DNA from: Vibrio gigantis
Lineage (GTDB): Bacteria > Pseudomonadota > Gammaproteobacteria > Enterobacterales > Vibrionaceae
DNA: 64,000 nt
Assembly (NCBI RefSeq): GCF_024347515.1
Contig: NZ_AP025493.1
Location: 1,488,001 to 1,552,000 of the forward strand
Direction: 5' to 3'
In this document: piece after piece, positions 1 to 8,429 of the stretch
Layout: each line of letters begins with the position of its first letter
Position numbering within the stretch: position 1 is the first letter of the stretch
Notes under the pieces: model-generated
Told to the model about the DNA's origin: nothing
What the model saw: only the letters and a program-made list of their open reading frames with translations
Database searches by the model: none
Position numbers and translations under genes: made by a program

Positions 1-374
1 TCTTTCAGGAAGTTTTGAATGGTCACACCGCCATCAATATACAGATTGTTAAGGCCTTTGCTGTTTAGGTCTTCGACGATCTGAGTGAGCTCACCCTTTA
101 TCAAGAACACTTTACCTTCGAGTTCCTTAGGCACTTCCGTCAACGTATTACTCAATACATAAACAGGTTTTGTGTAAGGCCAATCAATACCGAAGCTCAG
201 TACCATATCCATTGTGTTTCGGCCCATTACCAAAGCATCAATACGATCGATATGGGCGTTGTACCCCATGTCATCACCCTCTGGGTTTGGAATTGCTTGT
301 AGCCAATCTAGACCACCGTTTTTGTCTGCAATGTAACCATCAAGACTCGCACCGATAAAGACAATATTTGACAT
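1..374 (-). CDS. Dihydrofolate reductase-like (RibD C-terminal) family protein, partial
   Basis: The reverse strand from the ATG at 374 encodes a protein beginning MSNIVFIGASLDGYIADKNG, which continues in frame to the left edge of the window, so the C-terminal part is missing. The N-terminal IGASLDGYIA strand, the VMGRNTM segment and the later YIDGG motif are typical of RibD C-terminal / DHFR-like NADPH-dependent reductases of the YyaP/YwjB type. Members of this family are cytoplasmic and mostly have no known substrate. It is divergent from the TetR-family regulator at 468 and shares a 93-bp promoter region with it, so that regulator probably controls this gene. The family assignment is fairly sure; the substrate is unknown. 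Confidence 0.8.
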   Translation of the reverse strand, partial: MSNIVFIGASLDGYIADKNGGLDWLQAIPNPEGDDMGYNAHIDRIDALVMGRNTMDMVLSFGIDWPYTKPVYVLSNTLTEVPKELEGKVFLIKGELTQIVEDLNSKGLNNLYIDGGVTIQNFLK

Positions 375-430
375 TGTTAACTCCGAAATTGAACTGGGAC
401 TTGGCATTCACGCTGTATTAAATTAAAATA

Positions 431-445
431 TTCTACAGTGTAGAA
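431..445. promoter_or_regulatory. 15-bp palindrome between divergent reductase and TetR genes
   Basis: TTCTAC-AGT-GTAGAA is a perfect 6-bp inverted repeat with a 3-bp centre. It lies 22 bp before the TetR gene start and 57 bp before the divergent reductase start. Position and symmetry fit an autoregulatory TetR operator; binding is inferred. Confidence 0.5.
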
Positions 446-467
446 ATTTAGTTTAAGAGGTGATGAT

Positions 468-1037
468 ATGGCTGTCAAGGATCAAAAGCGAGGTCGACCA
501 AAGAGTGGATCAAGCCAACTGAGTGCCGAAAAGATCTTAGATACGGCAAAGGGCATGATGCGCGAAGGCGGTAAAGTCCCGAGTATCAGAGGTTTAGCCA
601 CAGAGCTCGGTGTGGATGCGATGGCGATATACCATTACTTCAAAAACAAAAATGATCTCTTGGAATCGATCACTGTTTCTTTAGTCGGAGAAGTGGTGCA
701 GCCTGAGCAAAACCAAGTGTGGCAAGAGAACCTTTATCAGCTTAGCGTGAGCTATCTTTCAGTGTTGAATGACTACCGTGGGCTACTAGAAACTTTGCTG
801 ACGATGAAATCTCTTGGGCCCGTTGAGGTATTTAGTGAGCGCTTTGAAGCAGTAGTGAATCCGTTGAATCTCACATCAGAGCAATCTGAAGATGCCCTTC
901 ATTTATTAGTAGACTATTTGCATGGTTATGCGCTTGCATTGAACTGTAACCCGGATAGAACAGAGATTACGGTTGAGATGGTGAGAAAGCCTTTAGGCCT
1001 TTATTGTTTGGGTATTGAACAACTGAAAACGTCGTGA
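468..1037 (+). CDS. TetR/AcrR family transcriptional regulator
   Basis: A 189-residue protein with an N-terminal TetR helix-turn-helix (about residues 20-68, including the stretch LATELGVDAMAIYHYFKNK) and a variable ligand-binding C-terminal domain. The first residues are basic and glycine-rich (KRGRPKSG), as in many TetR proteins with an extended DNA-contacting arm. An AGAGGTGATG-type ribosome site precedes the ATG. It is divergent from a DHFR-like reductase and probably represses both itself and that gene through the palindrome at 431-445. The ligand cannot be predicted from sequence. Confidence 0.88.
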   Translation: MAVKDQKRGRPKSGSSQLSAEKILDTAKGMMREGGKVPSIRGLATELGVDAMAIYHYFKNKNDLLESITVSLVGEVVQPEQNQVWQENLYQLSVSYLSVLNDYRGLLETLLTMKSLGPVEVFSERFEAVVNPLNLTSEQSEDALHLLVDYLHGYALALNCNPDRTEITVEMVRKPLGLYCLGIEQLKTS

Positions 1038-1243
1038 CCTTGTTGTCAGTATCGATGCCTGAAAGGTGATTTTGGTACTGTGTTCCTCATGATGAAGTCG
1101 CTAAGTTTTATTTATACTGGATAATTACCTATAAATTTCTGGATTTAGCAGTAATAATCAATGAATAAACCCGAATAGCTTGATAGTTGTAAAGCTGTCG
1201 AGGCTATTCTCAAAGACGTCATCGTGAAAAGGAAGTCAGACAC

Positions 1244-2773
1244 ATGCCTGTGCTCCAACGCATCAGTTTAACCTTAATTTTAGCCGCTATTCTGGGCGGT
1301 TGTTCTTCATTACCAGAAGGCATCGACCACCCTGCAGAACCGTACACCTCTCATGGACCAAGCACTTTGTCAGTTTTGGCAGATGAATATCAACCAGCAT
1401 CAGAGCAGGCGACAACCGCCGTTCGTTTACAAGAATCCGGTTGGGATGCTTTAGCGCAGCGATTAGCGTTGGTTGAAAGTGCAGAGGACACCATTGATAT
1501 TCAATACTACATCTGGAACTCAGATGAATCGGGCAGATATCTAGCTAGCCGTTTATTAGCAGCCGCTGATCGTGGTGTTAAGGTTCGAGTTATGTTGGAT
1601 GACATCAACCTCAATGAGCGTGAAGGGCTATTATCAGCACTCGACGCTCACCCAAATGTCGAGATCCGAATCTTTAACCCAACACCAACGCGCCGTGGTT
1701 TCAGTAAGTGGTTGAGCTTCCTTGGCGATTTCTCTCGTTTAAACCGCCGCATGCACAATAAATCGTTCACTGTAGATGGCACCTTGTCTGTGGTCGGTGG
1801 ACGTAATATTGGTGATGAATACTTCGATCTTTCTGACGAGATCAACTTCCGAGATCGTGATGTATTGGTGATGGGTACCGTCGTTACCACTATCCAAACC
1901 AGCTTTATTGAATATTGGGACAGCCGTTGGTCTTACCCTGTCGCTATGTTGGGTGACGAAGAGCAACCAGATCTTTCAAAGATTGACGACATAACCGTTC
2001 CGCAATACAAAAACTACCCTGAGTTACCATTAAATCGGGAATCGGCAGATAGCCTGCTGAAAAAGGCTCTTGATGAGATGACTTGGGTGAATGCTCGTTT
2101 CGCTTACGATCGCCCTGTGCCTGTTGATTCAGACAATACTGATGAACCAAAAGCAACGGCGGTTCTGTTAGGGCAGCTAGCCAGTGAATCTCAACAAGAG
2201 ATCTTGCTTGAATCGGCTTACCTAGTGTTTGATGACGGTCAGTTGGAAGAGTGGCAAGTGTTGAACAAAAGCGGCGTTGAGATAAAAGCACTGACTAACT
2301 CAATGGCCTCTAATGATCTGGTGACCAATCACTCTGCTTACGCGGGTCGACGCTACGACATGTTAGAACATGGCATCGATTTGTTTGAGTTAAAACCAGA
2401 TTCCAAGCTGTGTGAAGCATCGACTCAAGACATGTCGAAATGTGCGCCTGAAACGGCCTATGGCTTACACGCTAAATCAGTCGTATTTGACCGCAGTATT
2501 GCGAGTATCGGCTCGTTTAACTTCAACCTGCGTTCGACCTACCTAAATACGGAATCGGTATTGATCATCGACAACCAAGCGATTGCTGAAATGCTGGCCG
2601 ACACCATTGAACAAGCGATGAGTGAAGACAACAGCTGGCGTTTGGAACTTGAAGATGGCGACGTGTATTGGTATTCAGGTGACCAAAGTTGGGACAGCGA
2701 ACCAGAAACCGGTAAGTGGGAACGAATGCAGTCAGGCTTCCTACAGCTACTGCCGATTGAGAAATATCTGTAA
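1244..2773 (+). CDS. Phospholipase D / cardiolipin synthase-like lipoprotein
   Basis: A 509-residue exported protein. The signal peptide ends in the lipobox LGGC (Cys20), so it should be lipid-anchored in the envelope. Two HKD catalytic motifs are present: H171-x-K173-x4-D178 (MHNKSFTVDG, followed by a GGRN segment) and H409-x-K411-x4-D416 (LHAKSVVFDR, followed by GSFNFNLRS). Both are intact, so the enzyme should be an active PLD-superfamily phosphodiesterase or transferase. The layout is like the YmdC/ClsC group, which makes cardiolipin from phosphatidylglycerol and another phospholipid, but that substrate is inferred. The gene stands alone, with an AAGGAAG ribosome site and a strong terminator 23 bp after the stop. 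Confidence 0.88.
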   Translation: MPVLQRISLTLILAAILGGCSSLPEGIDHPAEPYTSHGPSTLSVLADEYQPASEQATTAVRLQESGWDALAQRLALVESAEDTIDIQYYIWNSDESGRYLASRLLAAADRGVKVRVMLDDINLNEREGLLSALDAHPNVEIRIFNPTPTRRGFSKWLSFLGDFSRLNRRMHNKSFTVDGTLSVVGGRNIGDEYFDLSDEINFRDRDVLVMGTVVTTIQTSFIEYWDSRWSYPVAMLGDEEQPDLSKIDDITVPQYKNYPELPLNRESADSLLKKALDEMTWVNARFAYDRPVPVDSDNTDEPKATAVLLGQLASESQQEILLESAYLVFDDGQLEEWQVLNKSGVEIKALTNSMASNDLVTNHSAYAGRRYDMLEHGIDLFELKPDSKLCEASTQDMSKCAPETAYGLHAKSVVFDRSIASIGSFNFNLRSTYLNTESVLIIDNQAIAEMLADTIEQAMSEDNSWRLELEDGDVYWYSGDQSWDSEPETGKWERMQSGFLQLLPIEKYL

Positions 2774-2795
2774 GAGAATCAGCATCGTAGAAATG

Positions 2796-2828
2796 AAAAA
2801 TGTCAGCGCATAATACGCTGACATTTTT
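2796..2828 (+). terminator. Rho-independent terminator after the PLD gene
   Basis: The perfect stem AAAAATGTCAGCG (2796-2808) pairs with CGCTGACATTTTT (2816-2828) around a 7-nt loop and ends in a T run. It could also act for the convergent nitroreductase transcript because the other arm begins with an A run. Confidence 0.88.
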
Positions 2829-2894
2829 GTTTGTGATGACGAAAACGGAGCTCGATCATCGGAATCTCTTTCTGTCTTTAGAGCAGCTCTAGAT

Positions 2895-3617
2895 CTATCG
2901 CTTGGTCAGCTGTTTACTGTTCAGATAAGGCAGAATGTGTGGGCGAGATTCACCAGATAGCTTTTGAGTGATCTGCTGTGACCAACTGCTTTGCTTTTGA
3001 TTACTTGAGCGGTTGGCATAGTAGCTTTGCATTGAATCATCGTAGCGAGCAATTTCGTCTAAACTCAACGGTTGGTATTGGTTTTCGTGCATCACCACAT
3101 GAGCAGGAAGGCGGGGCTTAATCTCAGGTTGCTGCGCTGGGTGACCTAAGCACATACCAAATAGCACGGCCGTGTGTTGTGGCAGTTCCAACAGTTCATC
3201 GACTTGTTGTGCGCTGTTACGTAAGCCACCAATGTATACGCCACCTAATCCCAACGACTCCGCTGCCAGCATGCAGTTTTGCGCCATGATACCTGAATCG
3301 ACAGCACCAATTAGGGTCAGCTCGGTAAAGTCGGTTTTTACTTCAGGGTTAATTTGTGCGTGGCGTTGATAGTCGATACAGAACACCAAAAACTCAGCTG
3401 CATTCTCAACGTAAGCTTGGTTTCCTGCGTATTCGGCTAGCAGTTTACGCTTATCTTTATCTGTCACTCTAACGATGGAAACAGCCTGTAATAAGCTCGA
3501 TGACGATGCGGCAAGGCCTGCCTGAACAATTAAATCGAGGTGCTGCTTATCTATAGGTTGATCCGTATATTGGCGAATGGAGCGATGCCCCAAAATGGTC
3601 TCAATCGTGCTATTCAT
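2895..3617 (-). CDS. NfsA-like oxygen-insensitive NADPH nitroreductase
   Basis: A 240-residue flavin oxidoreductase of the nitroreductase superfamily. The N-terminal HRSIRQYTDQPID motif is the FMN-phosphate binding signature, and the GLGGVYIGGLRN segment and length match the NfsA/Frp group, which performs two-electron reduction of nitroaromatics, quinones or flavin. It ends in a basic tail. An AGAGAG ribosome site lies just before the ATG. It is transcribed in the same direction as the upstream TetR gene at 3712-4326, with 94 bp between them and its own palindrome at 3644-3663, so it probably has its own promoter. The physiological substrate is unknown. Confidence 0.85.
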   Translation of the reverse strand: MNSTIETILGHRSIRQYTDQPIDKQHLDLIVQAGLAASSSSLLQAVSIVRVTDKDKRKLLAEYAGNQAYVENAAEFLVFCIDYQRHAQINPEVKTDFTELTLIGAVDSGIMAQNCMLAAESLGLGGVYIGGLRNSAQQVDELLELPQHTAVLFGMCLGHPAQQPEIKPRLPAHVVMHENQYQPLSLDEIARYDDSMQSYYANRSSNQKQSSWSQQITQKLSGESRPHILPYLNSKQLTKR

Positions 3618-3643
3618 GCTCTCTGACAGTCCTTGTTTTTATG

Positions 3644-3663
3644 ATGGTATTCCAAATTACCAT
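3644..3663. promoter_or_regulatory. Inverted repeat upstream of nitroreductase
   Basis: ATGGTA and TACCAT flank an 8-bp centre, 27 bp before the nitroreductase start. The symmetry and place suggest an operator; the TetR regulator encoded just upstream is one candidate to bind it. Confidence 0.3.
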
Positions 3664-3711
3664 AACGACATTTGTGGTTGGGGTAAACCTCAAAACTGCC
3701 TTTGCCGAAGA

Positions 3712-4326
3712 CTAGTGGGTTCGTATCGTTTTAGGGCAAATGTGAGGAATGTACAATTGTAGGTAGGATTCCGTTAGCCGGATGGCTTCATTAGCAAGCT
3801 CTGGGGTGATGTGACCATGCTGACGATACGACAAAGAGTATATTTTATCAGCGACTTGCAGTGAGATAGCGAAGACATTGATTGATTGCGGTAACTGAGG
3901 AACATCAAAGAACTGTCGATAAATCGTTTCTACTTCTTTACCCAGAATTAAGTCATTTTCGGTGTCCGCATGCCCTAGTTCTGTAAATGTATGCCGACCT
4001 AAAATAAGCTTCTTAGCAATTGGATGATTGTTATAGTAATTCACATAGGCTGTTTCAATCATACGATTGATATCAGTCCAATGATTAACATGTTCAGCAT
4101 CAATACATTTACCCAACAAAGAGTCAAAATCGACAAATACATCATCTAATAGGTTGTGAAATAAATTCTCTATATTTGGATAGTGATGATAAACCGTGGA
4201 TGTTGCCATTCCACACTCTTTGGCAACATCGTACATCGATATATCGGTAGCTTCACGGCGTTCCATTAGTTGCACAACAGCATCATGAATTCGAATTAAT
4301 TTTTCTTCGGTTGTTACTTTGCGCAT
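3712..4326 (-). CDS. TetR family regulator next to the agmatine cluster
   Basis: A 204-residue protein with a TetR helix-turn-helix near residues 25-60 (MYDVAKECGMATSTVYHHYPN) and an all-helical C-terminal domain. It lies 122 bp downstream of the carbamate kinase gene in the same orientation and upstream of a nitroreductase. In Pseudomonas aeruginosa the agmatine catabolic genes are controlled by the TetR protein AguR, so control of the agmatine cluster is a reasonable inference; control of the nitroreductase is the alternative. No direct evidence separates the two. The family assignment is firm. Confidence 0.85.
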   Translation of the reverse strand: MRKVTTEEKLIRIHDAVVQLMERREATDISMYDVAKECGMATSTVYHHYPNIENLFHNLLDDVFVDFDSLLGKCIDAEHVNHWTDINRMIETAYVNYYNNHPIAKKLILGRHTFTELGHADTENDLILGKEVETIYRQFFDVPQLPQSINVFAISLQVADKIYSLSYRQHGHITPELANEAIRLTESYLQLYIPHICPKTIRTH

Positions 4327-4360
4327 CTATTGGCCCTCACTTATTTGGAACAAAAAAAAC

Positions 4361-4423
4361 ATAAAGGGTTTTTAATCAAAATTCCAATTGGTATACCGAA
4401 ACTTTGACGCTATTACCCTTTAT
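4361..4423. repeat. 9-bp inverted repeat between carbamate kinase and TetR genes
   Basis: ATAAAGGGT (4361-4369) is the exact reverse complement of ACCCTTTAT (4415-4423) over a 45-nt spacer that itself holds the palindrome CCAATTGG. It could be a weak terminator for carbamate kinase or an operator for the TetR gene; I cannot tell which. Confidence 0.3.
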
Positions 4424-4448
4424 TTATATAAAACACGATAAGACGATG

Positions 4449-5357
4449 TTACGCCTTAATATGTGTCCCTGTTTTTCCTTCTATGATCTCTAATGCGCTC
4501 GACAGGTCACCAATGTGTCCGTGTTGTTTTGTTTTTTCAACAAACTGACAACATGCGTCGACCTTCGGCCCCATAGAACCGGCCGGGAACGAGTATTTTT
4601 TCATTTGTTCTACGGATACGTTTTCAAGTTTCTCTTCTTTTGGGGTTCCCCAATCTAAACAAACATGAGAACCGTCGGTGAGGATCAACAAATGCTCTGC
4701 GCCGATTTCTTCTGCGATGAGCGCAGCGGTCATGTCTTTATCGATTACCGCTTCAAAACCAATATACGCGCCATCTTTTTCGACGACTGGAGCGCCACCG
4801 CCACCGCCACAGATAATTAAGTGCTCTTTCTGTAGCAAGTCTTTGATGGCTTTTATCTCTAGCACTTCTTTTGGCGAAGGGGATGGAACCACACGACGCC
4901 AGTGCGCGCCGTCGGGTTTTACAACCCATTGGTTAGCTTCTGCGAGTTGTTTTGCTTGATCCTCTGTGTATACAGGGCCAATAAATTTGGTAGGGTCGGC
5001 AATAGCAGGATCATTCTCATCAATAACAATTCGAGTCAGAATGGTGGTTGTAAAGCGGTCTTTAATCGCAGCGTTCAACCCTTGCTGAATAAGGTAGCCA
5101 ATCATTCCTTGAGTCTCAGCGCCAAGTACATCAAATGGATAAGGTGGACAGTCTTTGTAAGCATTGTTCTGTAATGAGAGCAGCCCTACTTGAGGGCCGT
5201 TTCCGTGCACCACCACTAAACGGTAGTCTTTACTGAGTTCAGCTAAAGAACCGGCGGTTTGCGCGATGCTCTTTTTTTGGTTTTCGCAACTCATTACTTC
5301 ACCACGCTGTAGTAAAGCATTTCCACCGACAGCAACAACAATAATAGGCTTCGACAT
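4449..5357 (-). CDS. arcC: Carbamate kinase (agmatine deiminase pathway)
   Basis: The enzyme converts carbamoyl phosphate and ADP to ATP, CO2 and ammonia, the energy-yielding last step of the arginine or agmatine deiminase route. The start is placed at the internal ATG at 5357 (MSKPIIVVAVGGNALL), which has GGAG eight bases upstream; the ten-residue longer frame from 5387 lacks such a site. The VVAVGGNALLQRGE and VVHGNGPQVG motifs and the GGGGGAPVV glycine run are hallmarks of carbamate kinase, and the length (302 residues) is normal. It is divergent from the antiporter, agmatine deiminase and putrescine carbamoyltransferase genes, which makes it the aguC-type kinase of that pathway. Confidence 0.93.
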   Translation of the reverse strand: MSKPIIVVAVGGNALLQRGEVMSCENQKKSIAQTAGSLAELSKDYRLVVVHGNGPQVGLLSLQNNAYKDCPPYPFDVLGAETQGMIGYLIQQGLNAAIKDRFTTTILTRIVIDENDPAIADPTKFIGPVYTEDQAKQLAEANQWVVKPDGAHWRRVVPSPSPKEVLEIKAIKDLLQKEHLIICGGGGGAPVVEKDGAYIGFEAVIDKDMTAALIAEEIGAEHLLILTDGSHVCLDWGTPKEEKLENVSVEQMKKYSFPAGSMGPKVDACCQFVEKTKQHGHIGDLSSALEIIEGKTGTHIKA

Positions 5358-5753
5358 GTTTAATTCTCCAAATGATATTTCGCTCATAGCAAATAAGTTG
5401 GTTTGAATTGTATTTAAATACTGTTGGAGTCGTGGGGATAAAAATCACAATTCGATTTGTGCTCAATATTTGATGTTTTTAGTCACCTATATGTCACAGA
5501 AAGCCTTAAATATCTCTAGATTAAATAGATATGTGATCTTGGTTTTGAAATAGAAAATGTATTTATTAATCGAATGGTTATTGACCAAAATCAAGTATTC
5601 CGACTTTTAGTATTATAAATCTAATATTTGTTGGGTTTATTTTGTTTTTGCCCCGAACTCGTTTATGTAAAACCGATATTCAATTTTCATCCCAGTTCAC
5701 TTCATCGCTTTGCCGTTTAATTAATCCCGAATTAGAGATTAAGGAGCTAAGAG
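5358..5753. promoter_or_regulatory. Divergent regulatory region of the agmatine cluster
   Basis: This 396-bp gene-free, AT-rich stretch must hold the promoters for carbamate kinase (leftward) and the antiporter operon (rightward). Visible symmetry includes the perfect 12-bp palindrome GTATTTAAATAC (5410-5421) and CACAA-N6-TTGTG (5446-5461), both closer to the kinase start. An AAGGAG ribosome site sits just before 5754. I see no gene or terminator here. Confidence 0.55.
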
Positions 5754-7190
5754 ATGAGTAACGAAACGCAAGGAAAAATGGGGGTTACGGGAATTGCACT
5801 CTTTACACTGTGTGCAGTTTTGGTGGTCGACACATTAACCGCGTCAGCCAGTATTGGTGTCAGTGCCATTGGTTGGTGGGTATTAATGCTGGTCTTCTTT
5901 GTAATCCCATATGGCCTAATTACTTCCGAATTGAGTACCACCTACCCGGGTGAAGGTGGGATATACGATTGGGTAAAACAAGCCTTCAACTTTAAATGGG
6001 CAGTGAGAACAACGTGGTTTTACTGGATTAACGTTGGTTTATGGATGCCAGCGGTATACATCATGTTTGCAGGCATGTTTGCCGAACTCTTCATGCCGGG
6101 CCTGTCTTTATGGGGCCAAATCGCCATCTGTATATTGCTTACATGGTTAACAGTTTGGATCTGTAATGTGTCAGCTGATATCGGTGTTTGGGTCACGAAT
6201 ATTGGTGCGGTATTAAAAATCATCGTGATCAGCACATTAGGCGTAGGTGGCTTCATCTATGCAATGAAAAACGGTGTTGCTAACGAGTTTACGTTACCCG
6301 CGATGATGCCTTCATTGGATTCTGCCGTCTCTTTCTTACCTGCGATTGTGTTCAACCTAATGGGCTTTGAATTGGTTGCAACCATGACTAAAGAAATGAA
6401 AGATGTCCGCGACATGCCTAAGGCCGTCTTCCTTTCTATCGGTATCACCGCTTTCTTATACATCTTCGGTACGGTAGGCATCTTGATGGCGCTTCCTGTC
6501 GAAAGCATTGGCTTAGTATCTGGCCTTATCGACACCTTCAAAACACTCTTTGGTGATGGCGTATTTGGTACTGCCATGGTCTACATCTTCGGAACTTTCG
6601 CTCTGTTAACGCTTATCGGCAATATGGTGAGTTGGACAATGGGTGCAAGCCGAGCAGCAGCTGAAGCCGCTCAAGAAGGTGAGCTTCCAGCACCAGTCGC
6701 GAAAGTCTCAGAGAAAGGCTCCCCAGTTGGTGCAAACAACATCACGGGTACAGTATCAACGGTCGTTATCCTGTCTTATGCACTGTTTGCACAAGGTAAT
6801 GATGACCTATTCTGGTCGATATTTGCCTTCTCTAGCTGCATCTTCCTACTTCCTTATCTGTTCATGTTCCCAGCCTACTTAAAGCTTCGTGTGGTTGATG
6901 GTCAACGTGAACGTCCATTTAAAGTACCGGGCGGCATGGCGGCTCAATGGGTCATGTCCATTGTTTGTTTCTTCGTCATCCTTCAAGCCGTGATTCTATT
7001 TATCTTCCCTGAGGCGCTTGATTTAACCGTTGCTGATTGGGGATACACAGGACCTGTTTTGATTGGCGTGATTGCTACCGTTCTTGCTGGTGAGTGGATT
7101 CTATTAGGCGCTCTAAAGCGTAAGAAACAGCAAGGCTCGGACGATAACGACACAGCCGATACGCAAGATAAAAAAGAAGCTCAAGCATAA
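5754..7190 (+). CDS. aguD: APC-family amino acid permease, probable agmatine/putrescine antiporter
   Basis: A 478-residue polytopic membrane protein of the amino acid-polyamine-organocation superfamily with about 12 predicted hydrophobic segments and the conserved early motif (ELSTTYPGEGGIYDWVKQAF). The C-terminal tail is charged and cytoplasmic. It is the first gene of a rightward run with agmatine deiminase only 16 bp downstream, so the likely role is uptake of agmatine in exchange for putrescine, as AguD does in lactic acid bacteria. Substrate is inferred from context alone; a glutamate/GABA or other amine antiporter has the same fold. An AAGGAG site supports the start. Confidence 0.8.
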   Translation: MSNETQGKMGVTGIALFTLCAVLVVDTLTASASIGVSAIGWWVLMLVFFVIPYGLITSELSTTYPGEGGIYDWVKQAFNFKWAVRTTWFYWINVGLWMPAVYIMFAGMFAELFMPGLSLWGQIAICILLTWLTVWICNVSADIGVWVTNIGAVLKIIVISTLGVGGFIYAMKNGVANEFTLPAMMPSLDSAVSFLPAIVFNLMGFELVATMTKEMKDVRDMPKAVFLSIGITAFLYIFGTVGILMALPVESIGLVSGLIDTFKTLFGDGVFGTAMVYIFGTFALLTLIGNMVSWTMGASRAAAEAAQEGELPAPVAKVSEKGSPVGANNITGTVSTVVILSYALFAQGNDDLFWSIFAFSSCIFLLPYLFMFPAYLKLRVVDGQRERPFKVPGGMAAQWVMSIVCFFVILQAVILFIFPEALDLTVADWGYTGPVLIGVIATVLAGEWILLGALKRKKQQGSDDNDTADTQDKKEAQA

Positions 7191-7206
7191 TTTAGGGGAC
7201 ATAACG

Positions 7207-8298
7207 ATGAAAAAACTGATTGAGACTACTCCAAAACATGATGGCTTCAGAATGCCAGGGGAACACGAGCCACACAGCGAAATTTGGATGGCTTGGCCTG
7301 AACGTACGGATAACTGGCGCAATGGAGCAAAACCAGCACAAGCGGTGTTTACAGACGTTGCTACCAAGATAAGCCATACAACACCAGTCACCATGCTAGC
7401 TAGCTCTGAGCAATACGATAACGCGGTATCGCGTTTACCTGAGGACATTCGAGTGTTGGAAATCTCGACGGATGACTCCTGGATGCGCGACATCGGCGCG
7501 ACTTATGTGGTCGATGACAGCGGTGAACGCCGAGGCGTGGATTGGGAATTCAATGCCTGGGGCGGTTTTGTCGATGGTTTGTATTCGCCGTGGAATCGTG
7601 ACAACCAAGTCGCTCAAAAGATGTGTGAAACCATTCGTGATTCTCGATACCGCGCTCCAATCGTTCTAGAAGGTGGTTCAATCCACGTTGATGGAGAGGG
7701 CACACTCTACACAACAGAAGAGTGCTTACTGCACGAAAGCCGCAACCCAGAGATGAGCAAAGAAGAGCTGACGGAAGTGCTTTGTGAACACCTCAATGTT
7801 GAGAAGGTGATTTGGCTGCCTCGTGGTTTGTATAACGATGAAACCAATGGCCACGTGGACAATATCCTTCATGTCGTGAAGCCCGGTGAAGTGGTTCTAA
7901 CGTGGTGTGATGACAAGAATGACCCTCAATATGAGATCAGCAAAGAAGCTTATGACTACATCACCAGTCAGACCGATGCCAAGGGCCGTCAGATAAAGGT
8001 ACATAAGCTGCCAATGCCAGGCCCTCTGTTCATGACAGAAGAAGAAGCAGCAGGCATTGATATCGCTGATGGCATGGAGCGTGAAGCGGGTGAGCGTTTA
8101 GCGGCATCGTATGCCAATTACCTGATTACCAATAACCAAATTGTGTTGCCGCTTTTGGATAAGCGCTATGACAACGATGTTATCGGGATCTTAGAAGATA
8201 TTTATCCAGGCTACGAAGTGAACGGCGTCCCAGCTCGAGAAATTTTGTTAGGTGGCGGCAATATCCACTGCATCACCCAACAAGTACCAAGAGTTTAG
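7207..8298 (+). CDS. aguA: Agmatine deiminase
   Basis: A 363-residue enzyme of the guanidino-modifying (peptidyl-arginine deiminase-like) superfamily that hydrolyses agmatine to N-carbamoylputrescine and ammonia. The sequence begins with the family pattern FRMPGEHEPHSEIWMAWPER, has the substrate-binding MRDIGATYVV and NGHVDN segments, and ends with the catalytic cysteine in GGGNIHCITQQ. All expected active-site parts are intact and the length is standard. It follows the antiporter by 16 bp with an AGGGGA ribosome site, so the two are cotranscribed. The next gene is the carbamoyltransferase that uses its product. Confidence 0.96.
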   Translation: MKKLIETTPKHDGFRMPGEHEPHSEIWMAWPERTDNWRNGAKPAQAVFTDVATKISHTTPVTMLASSEQYDNAVSRLPEDIRVLEISTDDSWMRDIGATYVVDDSGERRGVDWEFNAWGGFVDGLYSPWNRDNQVAQKMCETIRDSRYRAPIVLEGGSIHVDGEGTLYTTEECLLHESRNPEMSKEELTEVLCEHLNVEKVIWLPRGLYNDETNGHVDNILHVVKPGEVVLTWCDDKNDPQYEISKEAYDYITSQTDAKGRQIKVHKLPMPGPLFMTEEEAAGIDIADGMEREAGERLAASYANYLITNNQIVLPLLDKRYDNDVIGILEDIYPGYEVNGVPAREILLGGGNIHCITQQVPRV

Positions 8299-8331
8299 TT
8301 ACAACAGTAAACCAATTTAATCCCAAACGTA

Positions 8332-8399
8332 GCGGTTCTTGAAAGTGATGGCTGGTATTCGAAATCAAATCGCCATCACAGTGAACTTAAAAGAGCCGC
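8332..8399 (+). repeat. Nested hairpin in the aguA-aguB spacer
   Basis: The outer arms GCGGTTCTT (8332-8340) and AAGAGCCGC (8391-8399) pair with one G-U, and the inner arms GTGATGGC (8345-8352) and GCCATCAC (8372-8379) pair perfectly. No T run follows, so it is not a classical terminator. It could stabilise or process the mRNA between the two genes, or be a dispersed palindromic element. Confidence 0.55.
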
Positions 8400-8429
8400 A
8401 CACAATATTATGAAAAATAGGAACTTATT

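Noticed and set aside
170..358. 62-residue plus-strand frame at the left edge
   Set aside because: It lies wholly antisense to the DHFR-like reductase, whose reverse-strand translation shows clear family motifs.
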